From Alopecurus myosuroides (Eukaryota > Streptophyta > Magnoliopsida > Poales > Poaceae): DNA of 64,000 nt. A program made the translations under genes and the position numbers. The notes under the pieces are model-generated. The model worked only from the letters and a program-made list of their open reading frames with translations, was not told where the DNA came from and did no database searches. Below, piece after piece: positions 1 through 12,099 of the stretch; the first letter of the stretch is position 1; the number at the start of each line of letters is the position of its first letter. The stretch spans positions 400,132,541 to 400,196,540 of the forward strand of contig CM054057.1 of NCBI GenBank assembly GCA_028641055.1. Direction: 5' to 3'.

Positions 1-1078
1 TGTTTCGCAAGTCATAGACATGGTGATGTCAAACTAATAATGTGAACTCATGTTACGAACATGGTGTTGGACTGACCCAGCTTGAGACTTTACAACAATG
101 TTAATAGTTCTCTCTCTACATGTTGTGCTTGCTTTGTCCTTAGACCTGAGATTGTCGCATGTTCTTGAGATGTGAATCAGCCTACTTTGGGGCTATCAAA
201 CGCTACACCGTGACAGGGTAGTTATAAAGGTAGCTTTCGGGTTTGTCATGAAGCATGCTGCAAGGCATGGTCAGTCAAGATGGGATTTGCCCATCTCTTC
301 ACTAGAGAGATATATATCTCTAGGCCCCTCGAGTGATCGGATCGAGAAATACATGGCCATGCTGAATAAGGTTAATAGTTAACCTGGAAAGGGATTCCGA
401 CTCACAAGATCGAGAAAGAGTGATCAGCTAGGAGCATGATCAAATATCGTGAGGCAAAAGGAATAGCTTAAACATGTGATGGTTCGTCCGATGTGATCTT
501 TATGCATGTTTGGGAGTTGGCACGTTTTGCTAGAAGACGCTACCAACTATTGGCCGAGTAGGTGTACTCGTGTCATGTATAAACGTGCGTGAAGCTATAA
601 GGTCGCACACTTAAGGCAGAAGAAGCAGAATTCGGATTGGACCCGAAATGGGCTGGAAATGGACTCCAGAGTGGGTTGTTTGAGTGGCAGCCCATTATGG
701 GGATGTCTATATAAAGGAGAGAAGGTTGTGTGTTTTAGGGTTGCTAATTCCGCACCACGTTCCACCGCAGCCATCGTCCCTCCATGCCCTTCCACCCGCG
801 CGGACCGAGCAGTCCGGCGAGCGGTGCTTCCACGCTGCATGTATGGATACTGATAAAGGTGCTGCATCTGTAGCACTTGAACGAGCCCCCAAGAGGAGGT
901 GTTCTTGGGAGCGACGAGATCTGGAGGATTTGTACGACTACCCTGCCCCGACCCGCTTCACCGAGATCGGCACAATGCGTCTAGTGGTAATCTTGTGATC
1001 TATATCTTGCAGCGAATCTTGGTTGACGCGGTAGAAATTTTGATTTGCGGCTAGTGTAGCCTACCCCATTTTCCTTCA
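1..1078 (+). repeat. 5' LTR of the Copia element (partial)
   Basis: This stretch matches 6735-7811 almost base for base in content and order, with scattered substitutions, and ends in TTCCTTCA just before the primer-binding site. A TATA box (TATATAAA) lies at 708-715 and is conserved in the other LTR. Short frames inside it, such as those around 595-998, are chance. Confidence 0.9.
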
Positions 1079-1079
1079 G

Positions 1080-1092
1080 TGGTATCAGAGCC
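1080..1092 (+). other. Primer-binding site of the Copia element (tRNA-iMet type)
   Basis: TGGTATCAGAGCC directly follows the LTR end with a one-base gap. This is the standard site complementary to the 3' end of plant initiator tRNA-Met, used to prime minus-strand DNA. Confidence 0.9.
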
Positions 1093-2520
1093 GATGCTGC
1101 GTGGTTATAGATTCGGGTCGTTTGCATATGTGATATGTAGATGGGGTATGATCAATGTGATCGATTGTATGAAGTAGATATTTTGATCTGTGATTTGGAT
1201 TTCGTGATCGTGATGCAGGAGGTCGTCGAACGAGATACCCCTACCGGTCGGTTTCCGCCATCGGGGTAGACTGTGACACATAAATCCAATTGCGGCACAC
1301 GAAGATCAATATGATTGGTCGAATCGGAGTCTAGATCATATACGGTGTGCATGAGATGCGCGGGGTGACAGATTGGATCTACCGCCGGTTTGGGGGAATT
1401 CGAAGAAATGAACATTCCCAGTAAAACGGCTGTAACTTTTGCATACGACCTCGGATCGAAAAAATCTCAACTGGAAAAAGATGCGCAACAAAATTTTGTT
1501 TTCAAAATCTTTCACCGGTATAATGAGATCCGATCAATTTTAAGGTTTTCGCTAATTCTACTTTTAAGACAGTCTTGTAGGCCCTGCAAGTTTCAGCGTT
1601 AGAACGTCTAACTCGTTTTTGCGGATTTTGTGACCGGTATGGCCCTGTGTGTATGTGATGCATGTGTGTAATATTTTCATGACCCGCGTGTCGTTATTAT
1701 GTCAACACGGCTGGAGCCATATTGTGTTGTCACTTATTGTATTAATGGCATGTGTGCCGACTTGTGATGATTCCTACTATCCATATAATCTTCTTTTCTA
1801 GCTATTATTAGTAATAGCTTGTAGAAGTTTCTTAGAGGACTCATCACCCGGAGTGATGGCGCACATGTACCATGGAGATGGAGATCATTATGGTGGACAG
1901 GTTCCATGGAGATGGAGATCACCATGTGAAACGGGCCATACTGTGTCACAACTATGTGATTGTTATTCCTGTTGTTTTACCCTTATGCATGTTAGATTCG
2001 TAGAAGTAGAACGATCCCTCGTAAATGTTAAGTTCGCATGCCCCCTCAACTAAAACTTGCACCATCTCATGTCTTCCACGATTGATGGTGGGTGTGTTGC
2101 AGCAGGGCGCCATCTGTTTTCATTGACTAGGTGGGTATGTATCAGTTAGGTGGTACCACTGTTGCATCAGGGTGCCATCTGCTGATGCTTACGCGCATAA
2201 AGGGTTGGTTAACTCATCAAGGTAATCTTAACGGTTAAGTGCCATGGGGCATAAAGGTTGGTGTTTTTACATGGAAATGTCACCCAACAACAAGAGTCAT
2301 ATGTGATATGATTAGAAAGTGTTTCTTACCGATCTACCTTGTCTTCTAGCAGTGATGCAAACGTCACTAGCCGACTTGTTCGTTGCGGATCTTGAATCAC
2401 TAAGTACCAATAGAGGGATGTTGGTTTTAGTGGGAGTAGACCACGTTAAATTGTTTAATTTCTTTAACTCTATCATGGATTATTGTCTTAGTATTTTGCA
2501 TGTTTTTCTGTTATAGATCA
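1093..2520 (+). other. Untranslated leader of the Copia element
   Basis: No coding frame could be supported here. The stretch carries the transcript leader and presumably packaging signals. A short direct repeat, CCATGGAGATGGAGATCA, occurs at about 1871 and 1904. Confidence 0.6.
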
Positions 2521-3423
2521 ATGGCACGTAACAACCAACCCACCCCTTTTGCATTGTGATCCGTCCTTGAAAAGGAAAAGTTAAATGGAACGAACTATTC
2601 AGATTGGATCCGAAATTTGAGAATTATTCGTTCCCAGGGCTGAGAAAAAGGAAACTGTTCTGGATATCCCGATCCCAGATGCGCCTCTTGATGCTGACAC
2701 TGCTGTCGTTAGAGCTGCCTTTAAGAGAGCATGTGATGGGTATCTTGAGGTGAGTTGCCTCATGCTTGAATGCATGGAATCTGACCTTCAAAAGCAATTT
2801 GATGGTCAAGAAGTGTATGATATGATCATTGCGCTGAAGGATATGTTCCAGACTCAAGCCAGGACTGAAAGGTTCAATGTTGCTAAGGCTTTTGGTGAAT
2901 GCAAGCTAGCTGAGGGCGGAGCAGTAGGGCTGCACGTGATCAAGATGCTTGGTTCCGTGCAGACTTTGGACAAGATTGGTTTTCCATTGGACCCTAAGTT
3001 GGCAACATATTTCATTTTGGCTTCGCTTCCATCTAGCTATGGGAACTTCATTTTGAAATACCATATGCATGGATCTGAAGGACCTTAATGAACTTTGTGG
3101 GATACTCAAGACGGCAGAGAATGACATTAAGAAGAGTGCATGGCATGGCCAAGTGTTGGCTGTGCAGAACAGGCCTAGCTTCAAGAAGCAGGGTCAGTCT
3201 AAGGGGAAAGGGAAGGCTAAAGATTTGATATCCAAGCCAAAGCCTAAGCCTAAGGACGGACCCAAACCTAACATAGAGTGCTTCTACTGTCATGAGACTG
3301 GACACTGGAAGAGAAATTGCAGCAAGTACCTTGCTTCGGTGAAGAAGAGTGGAAGTAAGACTTCTAGCTCGGGTACGCTTGTAATTAATGTTATAGACAT
3401 TTTTCTCGTTCACTCCAATTATT
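2521..3423 (+). pseudogene. Copia gag (capsid and zinc knuckle), broken
   Basis: The frame starts at ATG 2521 and is stopped at once (TGA near 2557) and again near 2641. A readable capsid segment with the Copia gag pattern follows from about 2655 to 3088, and a second frame carries the basic C-terminus. The nucleocapsid zinc knuckle CFYCHETGHWKRNC (CX2CX4HX4C) is complete at about 3279-3320. The product would package the element RNA. The stops and frame changes show that this copy no longer makes full-length Gag. The family is certain from the motif and its position; the exact exon boundaries are not. Confidence 0.8.
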
Positions 3424-4374
3424 GACTCTTGGGTATTTGATACCGGATTGGTTGCTCACATTTGCAAATCGATGCAGGGGCTAGTAAGGAGTAGAAGTGT
3501 GAGACAAGGAGAAGTTTATCTTCGCGTCGGAAATAATGCAAGGGTTGCTACGTTGTCCATTGGCATCTACCAACTGCACCTCCCTTCGGGATTTATTATG
3601 GAATTGAATAATTGTTATTACGTTCCTAGTTTTAACCTAAACATTATTTCTCCTTCATGTTTGATGAGAGATGGTTATTCATTTGTGAGTAAAGACAATG
3701 GTTGTTTAATCTCCAAGAATGATATGTTTGTGGCTTTTACTTCCATTGTGAATGGGCTTTTTATTATAAATCCTACTGATGCTCATGATGATGCGCATGT
3801 TTATAACGTAAGTGCTAAAAGTGTACGGCCTAATGATTTGAATCCCACCTATTTTTGGCATTGTCGGTTGGGTCATATAAGTGAAAAGCGTATGAAGAAA
3901 CTCCATAATGATGGTCTTCTAACTTCGTTTGATTTTGAATCATACGAGACATGCGAAGCTTGTTTACTTGTAAAGATGACCAAGTCTCCTTTCAATGGCT
4001 CTCCTGAGAGGGCGCCAAACTTATTGGAACTCGTACATACTGATGTATGCGGACCAATGAGCACGACAGCAAGAGGTGGTTTTCACTACTTCATAACTTT
4101 AACTGATGATTTTAGTAGATACGGTTATGTCTACCTAATGAAGCATAAGTCTGAAACTTTTGAAAAGTTCAAAAAGTTCCAGAATGAAGTAGAGAATCAA
4201 CATGGCAAGAAAATTAAGGCTCTACGATCTGATCGTGGAGGAGAATATTTGAGTCACGAATTTAGCGATCATCTGAAGAGTTGTGGAACTGTTCCTCAAC
4301 TTACGTCGCCTGGAACGCCACAAAGAAACGGGGTTTCCGAACGGCGTAATCGAACCTTGTTGGATATGGTTTGA
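3424..4374 (+). CDS. Copia protease and integrase segment of pol
   Basis: This open stretch encodes the aspartic protease and integrase parts of the polyprotein. The protease motif appears as WVFDTG near 3430. The GAG-pre-integrase zinc-binding region has H..H (HCRLGHIS) near 3860 and C..C (CEACLL) near 3950. The integrase core shows D in HTDVCGP, D in RSDRGGEY and E in GVSERRNRT, the D,D-35-E pattern that joins cDNA to target DNA. The frame ends at TGA 4372-4374, where the integrase C-terminal part should continue, so it is truncated relative to a full polyprotein. Confidence 0.8.
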   Translation, partial: DSWVFDTGLVAHICKSMQGLVRSRSVRQGEVYLRVGNNARVATLSIGIYQLHLPSGFIMELNNCYYVPSFNLNIISPSCLMRDGYSFVSKDNGCLISKNDMFVAFTSIVNGLFIINPTDAHDDAHVYNVSAKSVRPNDLNPTYFWHCRLGHISEKRMKKLHNDGLLTSFDFESYETCEACLLVKMTKSPFNGSPERAPNLLELVHTDVCGPMSTTARGGFHYFITLTDDFSRYGYVYLMKHKSETFEKFKKFQNEVENQHGKKIKALRSDRGGEYLSHEFSDHLKSCGTVPQLTSPGTPQRNGVSERRNRTLLDMV

Positions 4375-6493
4375 TCAATGATGAGCCAGTCAGATCTTCC
4401 ATTGTCATTTTAAGGTTTTTCTCTAGAAACAGCAGCCCTCACACTAAAGGGTACCGTCTAAATCCGTAGTTAAGACGCCATATGAGATGTGGAATGGGAA
4501 GCGTCCCAACTTGTCTTTTCTAAAGATTTGGGGCTGTGATGTTTTTGTCAAGCGACTTGAGTCGGACAAGCTCCCACCCAAGTGAGATAAATGCATTTTC
4601 GTGGGATGTCCAAAGGAAACATTTGGGTATTACTTCTACAACCGAGAAGAGGGCAAAGTGTTCGTCACTCGGAATGGTGTTTTCTTAGAGAAAGAGTTCC
4701 TCACAAAGGAGACAAGTGGAAGAACGATGCAGCTTGATGAAGTTCAAGATGAGCCTACCGGGGAGGACTCAATGAGTGATGCTATAATGGCAGAACGAGT
4801 TGAAGAACCCGTGGCAAGAGAAGTACCACCACCACAAAGGTCGGAAAGGCTCAGTAACTCGCGAGAGATATTATTGTTAGATAATGGTACGCGGGAAATA
4901 TTATTGTTAGACAATGATGAGCCTATGACAGATACGGAAGCAATGATGGACCCAGACTCCGAGAAATGGCAAAGTGCCATGATATCCGAAATAGATTCTA
5001 TGCGTGACAATCAAGTTTGTAACTTGGTTGATCTTCCTGATGGTCATAAGGCCATAGAGTGCAAATGGATCTATAAGAGAAAGATTGATATGGACGGAAA
5101 TGTTCATGTCCATAAAGCTCGACTTGTCGCAAAAGGTTTTTGGCAAGTTCAAGGAGTTGACAACGACGAGACCTTCTCTCCCGTAGTGATGCTCAAATCT
5201 ATTCGGATAATTCTAGCTATTCGTGCCTATTTTGACTATGAGATACGGCAAATGGACGTCAACACGGCTTTCCTAAATGGAAACCTAACCGAGGACGTGT
5301 ATATGATGCAGCCCGAGGGTTTTGTCGATCCTAAAAATGCTGGAAAGGTATGCAAGCTTCGGAAATCCATTTATGGGTTGAAGGAAGCGTCTCGGAGTTG
5401 GAACATTCGGTTTGATGAGGTAGTCAAAGGTTTTGGCTTTATCAAAAACGAATCAAAGTCTTGCGATTACAAGAAAGAAAGTGGGAGCTCACTTGTATTT
5501 CTAATCTTATATGTCGATGACATAATACTGATTGGAAATGACATTCCTATGCTCAAGTCCATTAAGACCTCATTGAAAAATAGTTTTTCCATGAAGGACT
5601 TAGGGGAAGCGGCATACATTATGGGTATTAAGATCTATAGAGATAGATCAAAGAGGCTAATAGGATTAAGCCAGAGTACTTACATTGACAAAGTGCTGAA
5701 ACGATTCAGCATGGAAGAGGCAAATATAGGGTCCTTACCAATGTCACACGGCATAAATCTTAGCAAGACTCGGTGTCCTTTGACAACTAATGAACGAGAG
5801 CGCATGAGTAGGATTCCATATGCTTCGGCAATTGGGTCTATCATGTATGCAATGATATGTACTCGCCTAGATGTCTCATATGCTCTAAGTGTTACGAGCA
5901 GGTACCAAGCTGATTCCGGTGAGATTCACTGGACATCGGTAAATAATATCCTTAAGTACTTGAGAAGAACTAAGGATATGTTCCTTGTTTATGGAGGTGA
6001 GGACGAGATCGTTGTAAATGGTTACGCCGATGCTAGTTTCCAAACCGATATGGATGATTCCAAATCGCAATCAGGCTATGTGTTCACGTCGAACGGTGGA
6101 GCGGTTAGCTGGAAGAGTTCCAAGTAGGACACGGTTGCTCATTCTACAATGGAGGACGAGTACATCGCGGCAGCTAAAGCAGGCATGGAAAGTGTTTGGA
6201 TGAAACAGTTCATTACTGATCTAGGTGTTGTCCCTAGTGCGTCCAATCCATTGGATCTCTACTGTGACAATAGTGGGACCATTGCGATAGCAAAGGAGCC
6301 AAGGAGTTACCAGAAAACCAAACACTTTATGCGGCATTATCATCTCATTCGATAGTTCATCGAACGAGGAGAAGTAAACTTATGCAAAATACATACGGAT
6401 CTGAATGTTCATGATCCTTTGACAAAACTTCTCCCGAAGCCTAAGCATGAGGCGCACACAAGAGCTATGGGTATTAGATATCTTCTAGATTGA
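4375..6493 (+). pseudogene. Copia reverse transcriptase and RNase H, interrupted
   Basis: The main open part is 4601-6127. It contains the Copia RT signatures WIYKRK and KARLVAKG, MDVNTAFLNG (first catalytic Asp) and LYVDDI (the YVDD catalytic pair), then GYADASF and WKSSK of RNase H. A TAG at 6125-6127 stops the frame just before the conserved HSTMEDEYIAAA segment, which continues in the same frame to another TAG near 6352. RNase H then runs on to about 6493. Upstream, 4375-4600 contains further shifts in the integrase C-terminal region. A 30-base in-frame tandem duplication at 4862-4921 repeats the residues REILLLDN in the linker before RT. Confidence 0.85.
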
Positions 6494-6500
6494 CTCTAGT

Positions 6501-6513
6501 GCAAGTGGGGGAC
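6501..6513 (+). other. Polypurine tract of the Copia element
   Basis: GCAAGTGGGGGAC directly precedes the 3' LTR start TGTTGGAGATATG, as expected for the plus-strand primer. Confidence 0.8.
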
Positions 6514-7811
6514 TGTTGGAGATATGCCTGAGAGGCAATCATAGAGATGATGATATATCCATGTATCCATGATTTGTAATAATGTGCCTTGAATAATATC
6601 TTAGTATTGATTGGGAAGTATGTGACTTGTTTGTGAAACTCTTTACTTACATGGTTATTCTAAATATGTCCCTAGTCGGAGTTCATGTGAGGACACCTGA
6701 ACATTAGACTAGCACATGTATTGGTTGATGGCTATGTTTTGCAATTCATAGACATGGTGATGTCAAACTAATAATGTGAACTCATGTTACGAACATGGTG
6801 TTGGAATGACCCAGCTTGAGACGTAACAACAATGTTAATAGTTCTTTGCCTACACGTTGTGCTTGCTTTGTCCTTAGACCTGAGATTGTCGCATTTTCTT
6901 GAGATGTGAATCGACCTACTTTGGGGCTATCAAACGCTACACCGTGACAGGGTAGTTATAAAGGTAGCTTTCGGGTTTGTCATGAAGCATGCTGCAAGGC
7001 ATGGTCAGTCAAGATGGGATTTGCCCCTCTCTTCACTAGAGAGAGATATTTCTCTAGGCCCCTCGAGTGATCGGATCCATAAATGCATGGCCATGCTGAA
7101 TAAGGTTAATAGTTAACCTGGAAAGGGGTTTCGATTCACAAGATTGAGAAAGAGTGATCAGCTAGGAGCATGATCAAATATCGTGAGGCAGAAGGAATAG
7201 CGTAAACATGTTATGGTTCGTCCGATGTGATCTTTATGCACGTTTGGGAGTTGGCACATTTTTCTAGAAGACGCTACCAACTATTGGCCGAGTAGGTGTA
7301 CTCGTGTCATGTATAAACTTGCGTGAACCTATAGGGTCACACACTTAAGGCAGAAGAAGCAGAATTCGGATTGGATCCGAAATGGGCTGGAAATGGACTC
7401 CAAAGTGGGTTGTTTGAGTGGCAGCCCATTATGGGGAAGTCCATATAAAGGAGAGGATGTTGTGCGTTTTAGGGTTGCTAATTCCGCACCACATTCCACC
7501 GCAGCCACCATCTCTCCACGCCCCTGCCGCCCGCGCGGGCCTAGTAGTCTGGCGAGCGGTGCTTCCACGCTGCACGTGTGGATACTGATAGAGGTGTTGC
7601 ATCTGTAGCACTTGGACGAGCCGCCAAGAGGAGCTGTTCTTCGAGCGACGGAATCCGTAGGATTTGTATGACTACCCTGCCCCGACCCGCTTCACCGAGA
7701 TCGGCACAATGCGTCTAGTGGTAATCTCGTGATCTATATCTTGCAGCGGATCTTGGTTGACGCGGTAGAAATTTTTATTTGCGCTAGTGTATCCTACCCC
7801 GTTTTCCTTCA
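6514..7811 (+). repeat. 3' LTR of the Copia element (1298 bp)
   Basis: It starts TGTTGGAGATATGCC and ends TTCCTTCA, and matches 1-1078 from position 6735 on. The TATA box is at 7443-7449. The next base, 7812, resumes a Gypsy reverse transcriptase reading, which fixes the end. Confidence 0.92.
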
Positions 7812-10256
7812 GGTTTCATCCGCGAATCTCTTAGCCCTTGTGTCGTTCCAGTTATCCTTGTCCCTAAGCAAGACGATACTTCTCGCATGTGCATGGATTG
7901 TCGCCCTATTAATGCTATCACCGTTAGATATAGACACCCCATCCCTAGTCTTGATGATATGTTTGATGAATTAAGTGGTGCTACTATCTTTTCAAAAATT
8001 GATCTTAAAAGTGGATATCACCAAATTGAATGAGCATAGGTGATGAATGGAAAACAACTTTCAAAACAAAACTTGCTTGTATCAATGTCTTGTTATGCCC
8101 TTTGGTCTTTCGAATGCTCCTTCAACTTTCATGCGTCTTATGATTGAATTTTTGTGCCCTTTCATTGGCAAATTTGTTTAGGCTTATTTTGACGACATCC
8201 TTATCTATAGAAAATCTTTGGAGGATCACCTTGATCATATTTCTCAAGTCTTGTTGGCTCTTCACAAAGCAAAACATTTTGCAAATCTTTCCAAGTGCAA
8301 TTTTTGCACCAACAAGCTTGTTTTCTTGGGTTTTGTGATTTCCTCCAATGGAATTGAAGTCGACGAGAATAAAGTCGAGGCAATTGAAAATTGGCCTAAC
8401 CCTACTTCCATGGGTGAGATAAGACGTTTTCATGGTCTTGCCGGTTTCTATCGCCGTTTTGTGAAGGATTTTTCAACCATTGCTTGCCCTTTAAATGAGC
8501 TTACAAAGAAGAATGTATCGTTTGTTTGGGGCAATGCTCAAGAAAAAGCTTTTGACACCCTCAAGAAATGTTTGACCAAAGCACCTTTGCTTGTTTTGCC
8601 GGATTTTGAGAAAACCTTTGAGATTGAATGTGATGCTAGTGGAATAGGCATTGGTGGCGTTCTTATGAAAAATGGACGTCCCGTTGCTTATCATAGTGAG
8701 AAATTAGATGGTGCTAGACTCAATTACCCAATTTATGACAAGGAACTATTTGCTTTGGTTGGAGTCTTAGAAGTTTGGTAACACTATCTTTCGCCTAAGG
8801 ACTTTGTTATTCATTTTGACCATGAATCATTGGAATATTTGAAAAGCCAAGCCATTTTGAACAAAAGACATGATAAATGGGTAGAATTCATTGAATCTTT
8901 TCCTTAAGTCATTAAGTACAAGAAAGGTAAAGAGAATGTTGCAGTGTATGGTTTTTTCTAGAAAAGAGTGTCTTCTTACCCGCCTTGACTTCAATGTGAT
9001 TGGTTTCGATCCGATCAAAGACTTGTACTCTTCCGATGTTTCCTTTGGACCCATTTTTGAGAAATGCTTGCCCAATCGAGGTTTTGATGACTACTATCTT
9101 CACAAAGGGTTCTTGTTTAAGGCTAACAAATTGTGTATTATGGAGTCCTCTCTTCGTTTGTTGTTATTGAAGGAATCACATGAAGGAGGTCTCATGGGAC
9201 ACTTTGGAAGGGACAAGACCTACACCATGCTCTCCAACCACTACTATTGGCCTAAGATGAGGCACCAAGTTCAAAGTCTCATCAAGCGATGTCCTACATA
9301 TCTCCGAGCTAAGTCTACTTCCAATCCTGTTTTTATTTACTTACCATTGCCTACACCACACGCACCTTGGAGTGACATTAGCATGGACTTTGTGTTAGGA
9401 CTCCCACGCACTAAAACAAACATGGATTTAATCTGTGACGTTGTTGATCATTTCTCTAAGATGGCACATTTCATTCCTTGCAATAGAACGGACGATGCTT
9501 CACATGTCGCAAATTTGTTTTTCAAGGAAATTGTGCGTCTACATGGTGTGCCCACGTCAATTATGTCGGATCGAGATGTAAACTTCACCTTCTAATTTTG
9601 GAAGAATTTTATGGCCAAGCTCGGCGTCAAACTACTATTCTACACCGCCTAGCACCCACAAACAGATGGTCAAACCAAAGTGGTGAATCACACTCTCTCT
9701 TCACTCCTACGGGCATTGATCAAGCCCAACCTCAATAATTGGGAGGAATGCATCCCCCATGCTGAGTTCGCCTACAATCGAGCACTTCACCAAGCTACTA
9801 AGAGAATTCCCTTCGAGATCGTCTATGGCTTCAACCCCAACACCGCGCTCGACATCCTACCATTGCCTCTACGCGAGCAAGTGAACATGGACATTGACAA
9901 GCGCACCGACATCAAGAAGCTCCAAAAAATCCAAAAGAGAACCACTTGATAAGCATTTCGAGCACCGAGAATCCATGATGAACGAGAACAAGAAGCCCAT
10001 GGTGTTCCAAGAAGGTGACCTCGTTTGGCTACACTTGCGCAAAGATCGTTTCCCACAAGCGCGCAACTCCAAGCTCAAGCCAAGAGGTGACGGACCTTTC
10101 AAGATCATCAAGTGCATCAACAACAACGCCTACAAGCTCGACATACCGCAATCCAAGTACCTCGTCCACAACTCCTTCAACGTCAAGGATCTCTCTCCCT
10201 TCCATGGATATCCAAGTGATGAGGAAGATCACGAGTCGAGGTCGACTCTTTTTTAA
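7812..10256 (+). pseudogene. Gypsy A pol, 5'-truncated: RT, RNase H, integrase
   Basis: Reading starts inside RT at the Copia junction. Visible motifs are [35 protein letters not shown] and the catalytic YFDDIL near 8188. RNase H follows with [13 protein letters not shown] near 8628, then integrase with MGHFGRDKTY, DISMDFVLGLP, MSDRDVNF and HPQTDGQT. The C-terminal tail ends DEEDHESRSTLF. In-frame stops occur near 8030, 8180, 8779, 8906, 9594, 9650 and 9947, and one zinc-finger cysteine of integrase appears as Tyr (CPTYLRAKS). No chromodomain was recognised. The order RT, RNase H, integrase defines Ty3/Gypsy. The Copia insertion removed its view of protease and gag. Confidence 0.88.
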
Positions 10257-10267
10257 GGAGGGGGAGA
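10255..10267 (+). other. Polypurine tract of gypsy A
   Basis: AAGGAGGGGGAGA follows the end of pol and precedes TGATGCAGC, the likely 3' LTR start. Confidence 0.7.
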
Positions 10268-10958
10268 TGATGCAGCAAACCCCATTCCACCAAGCTCAAC
10301 ACCCATTGGACCCATGACAAGATCACGAAAAAAGGCGATGCATGATAAGGTGAAGTCAATCCTCTCTCTCTCTATGCTTCTAATGACTTGGTGAATGGTG
10401 CGCTACCTCATGGAAATGCCCTACGTGTGCTCAGCTTTGACCCACCATGGACCCCCAAGACCATGCCCAAGATGCCCAAGACGATGCCCAAGAAACTATG
10501 GAAGAAGTTCAAGAAGACGACGTCGAGGAAGAAGACAAGAAGGACAAGAGGGGAGAAGGGCAGGAAGCCCCGCCTCAAACCTCGGCCAGGTAGGGGGCCT
10601 GCCAGAAGCCCCCGGCCTCCACCCCGGCCTCAGGCCAGGCCACATGCGCCTTAGGTCGGGCAGCGCCCCGGCCTCCACCCCGGCCTCGGGCCTCCCCTCC
10701 TGCGATTCAGGCCGGGCGCCCAACCGAAGGACCCGGCCTCCACCTCGGCCTCAGGCAGGCTCCTCTGCGCTCCCATGCCGGTCGGCCAGCTGATGCTCCT
10801 AGGCCGGCCTCCCAGGCCGGCTCCCCTGAAGACACGCAAATTTAGGGGAAAACCCCCTTTTTACCCCTCACCTACCCCCTTGGCTATATAAGAAACCCCT
10901 TTGGCTAGATCTAGGGTTAGAGATGAATTTAGACATTTGAGCTTTGCTCTTGTACCCC
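10268..10958 (+). repeat. Gypsy A LTR, left part (split by the CACTA element)
   Basis: It begins TGATGCAGCAAACC after the polypurine tract. A GC-rich block at about 10580-10830 repeats variants of GGCCTCCACCCCGGCCTC. A TATA box (TATATAAG) lies at 10885-10892. The sequence is cut at 10958 by the CACTA insertion and resumes at 56892. Proline- and arginine-rich frames here are composition artefacts. Confidence 0.75.
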
Positions 10959-10988
10959 CACTACAAGAAAACCGGTCTCTTGCAACGA
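10959..10988 (+). repeat. CACTA left terminal inverted repeat
   Basis: Starts CACTACAAGAAAACCGGTCT and matches the reverse complement of 56862-56891 at 27 of 30 positions. Confidence 0.92.
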
Positions 10989-11500
10989 AATCTATAGCTA
11001 CGGGTTTTTTTCGTTGCGATATAATCACAAATTACGATGAACTCTCAGGTTGTGGTGATAGGGCACTCATATTTCCACGAGTCTTTTTGGTCGCGATAAA
11101 TTATCGTTTTGTTGTGGTAGAGGCATCCTATTGCCACGATTTGTACTGTTGTTGGAATACAGTCGCGTTTTTGCGAAAGAGAATTTTCGATGCGCGAGGC
11201 ACTCATTTTGTTGCCTTAGAGACATGGTATTCCAACGAAATAAGCATTCATGGTGATATTCAGTCATATATGCAACATCTGTATTGTGTTGCGGTAGTTA
11301 AATATTGTTGCAAAAAAATAGCTAACTATTGCAACCAAATTTTTCGTGTGGCAATATCATATGTTTTTCGCCTCAATTTTATCCTGCGGCAATACCTATT
11401 GTTTACTGCGACAATTTGGGTCGTATGGTAATAGGTTAAACGTAAAGCAACAATCACCCTGCTGTTGCAAAAATGAACAAGTTATTTTGCAACGAGCCAT
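10959..11500. promoter_or_regulatory. CACTA left subterminal repeat region
   Basis: Short related motifs around TTGCAACGA, TTGTGGTAG, TTGCCACGA and TTGCGGTAG recur in both orientations at about 10980-11490. In En/Spm elements such subterminal motifs bind the TNPA-type protein; that role is inferred here. No gene is supported. Confidence 0.7.
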
Positions 11501-12099
11501 TCATAGACTAGCTTAACGGGCCTCATGGGCCTTGCCCTTGATCACTATTGCAATTTTCTTAGGACTACAATTCATTTTTGGTCCAGTATCTCAGTTTGGT
11601 GAGCACATTACTTTTTTAAATATTGTTTGCAACGATAAACCCGAGTGTAGCTGAAATTATTCGGGAGATATGTTCATATATGGTCCAGTATCTTCACTTC
11701 TATCACCGTAATTTTTCTTTTGGACAAATTATGATGGTAGCACCAGTCAGCTGGAGAAAAAAATAAATATGATGATAATTTTTTTGTCAAAAGGTGATCG
11801 AACAAATGATCTCACAGTTTTAGGCAAGGCAACAAGCCAGTAGAGCACAGAAATATTAATGAAATACTGTTAGAGTTATTTAGTAAGTATATCAACAAGC
11901 GGAACCTCTGTAGGTCCAAACAACTGAATTTCTGCAGCACTTAGTATTTTACTAATGTTGCAACAAGTGAAAGTACTTAATAATCAATCAAGAACTCATA
12001 TAAGACGCAATTTCACTAGTACATTTAGCATGGAAATTCAAAATTTCTAAACACTGAAACTTTGGAGAATTTAAACTAAAATTATATTATTACACGATC
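11501..12099. other. AT-rich non-coding part of the CACTA element
   Basis: I see no coding frame, repeat or RNA gene here. It lies between the subterminal repeats and the 3' end of the transposase gene. Confidence 0.5.

Larger units (their letters stand above)
1..7811 (+). mobile_element. Ty1/Copia LTR retrotransposon, 5' end cut by window edge
   Basis: The parts run in Copia order: LTR remnant (1-1078), tRNA-Met-type primer-binding site, leader, gag with a zinc knuckle, protease, integrase, reverse transcriptase, RNase H, polypurine tract and 3' LTR. Integrase before reverse transcriptase defines Copia. About 220 bases of the 5' LTR lie upstream of the window, judged from alignment of position 1 with 6735 in the 3' LTR. 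The reading frame carries several stops and shifts, so the copy is probably not autonomous. It sits inside the reverse transcriptase of a Gypsy element that resumes at 7812. The target duplication cannot be tested because the left flank is absent. An Angela/BARE-like affiliation is possible but not shown. Confidence 0.93.

Noticed and set aside
595..998. Overlapping open frames on both strands in the Copia LTR
   Set aside because: They lie wholly in the LTR, have no known domain and recur with changes in the other LTR.
10388..10839. Proline-, arginine- and alanine-rich frames in several phases
   Set aside because: Produced by the GC-rich minisatellite in a Gypsy LTR; open on both strands.
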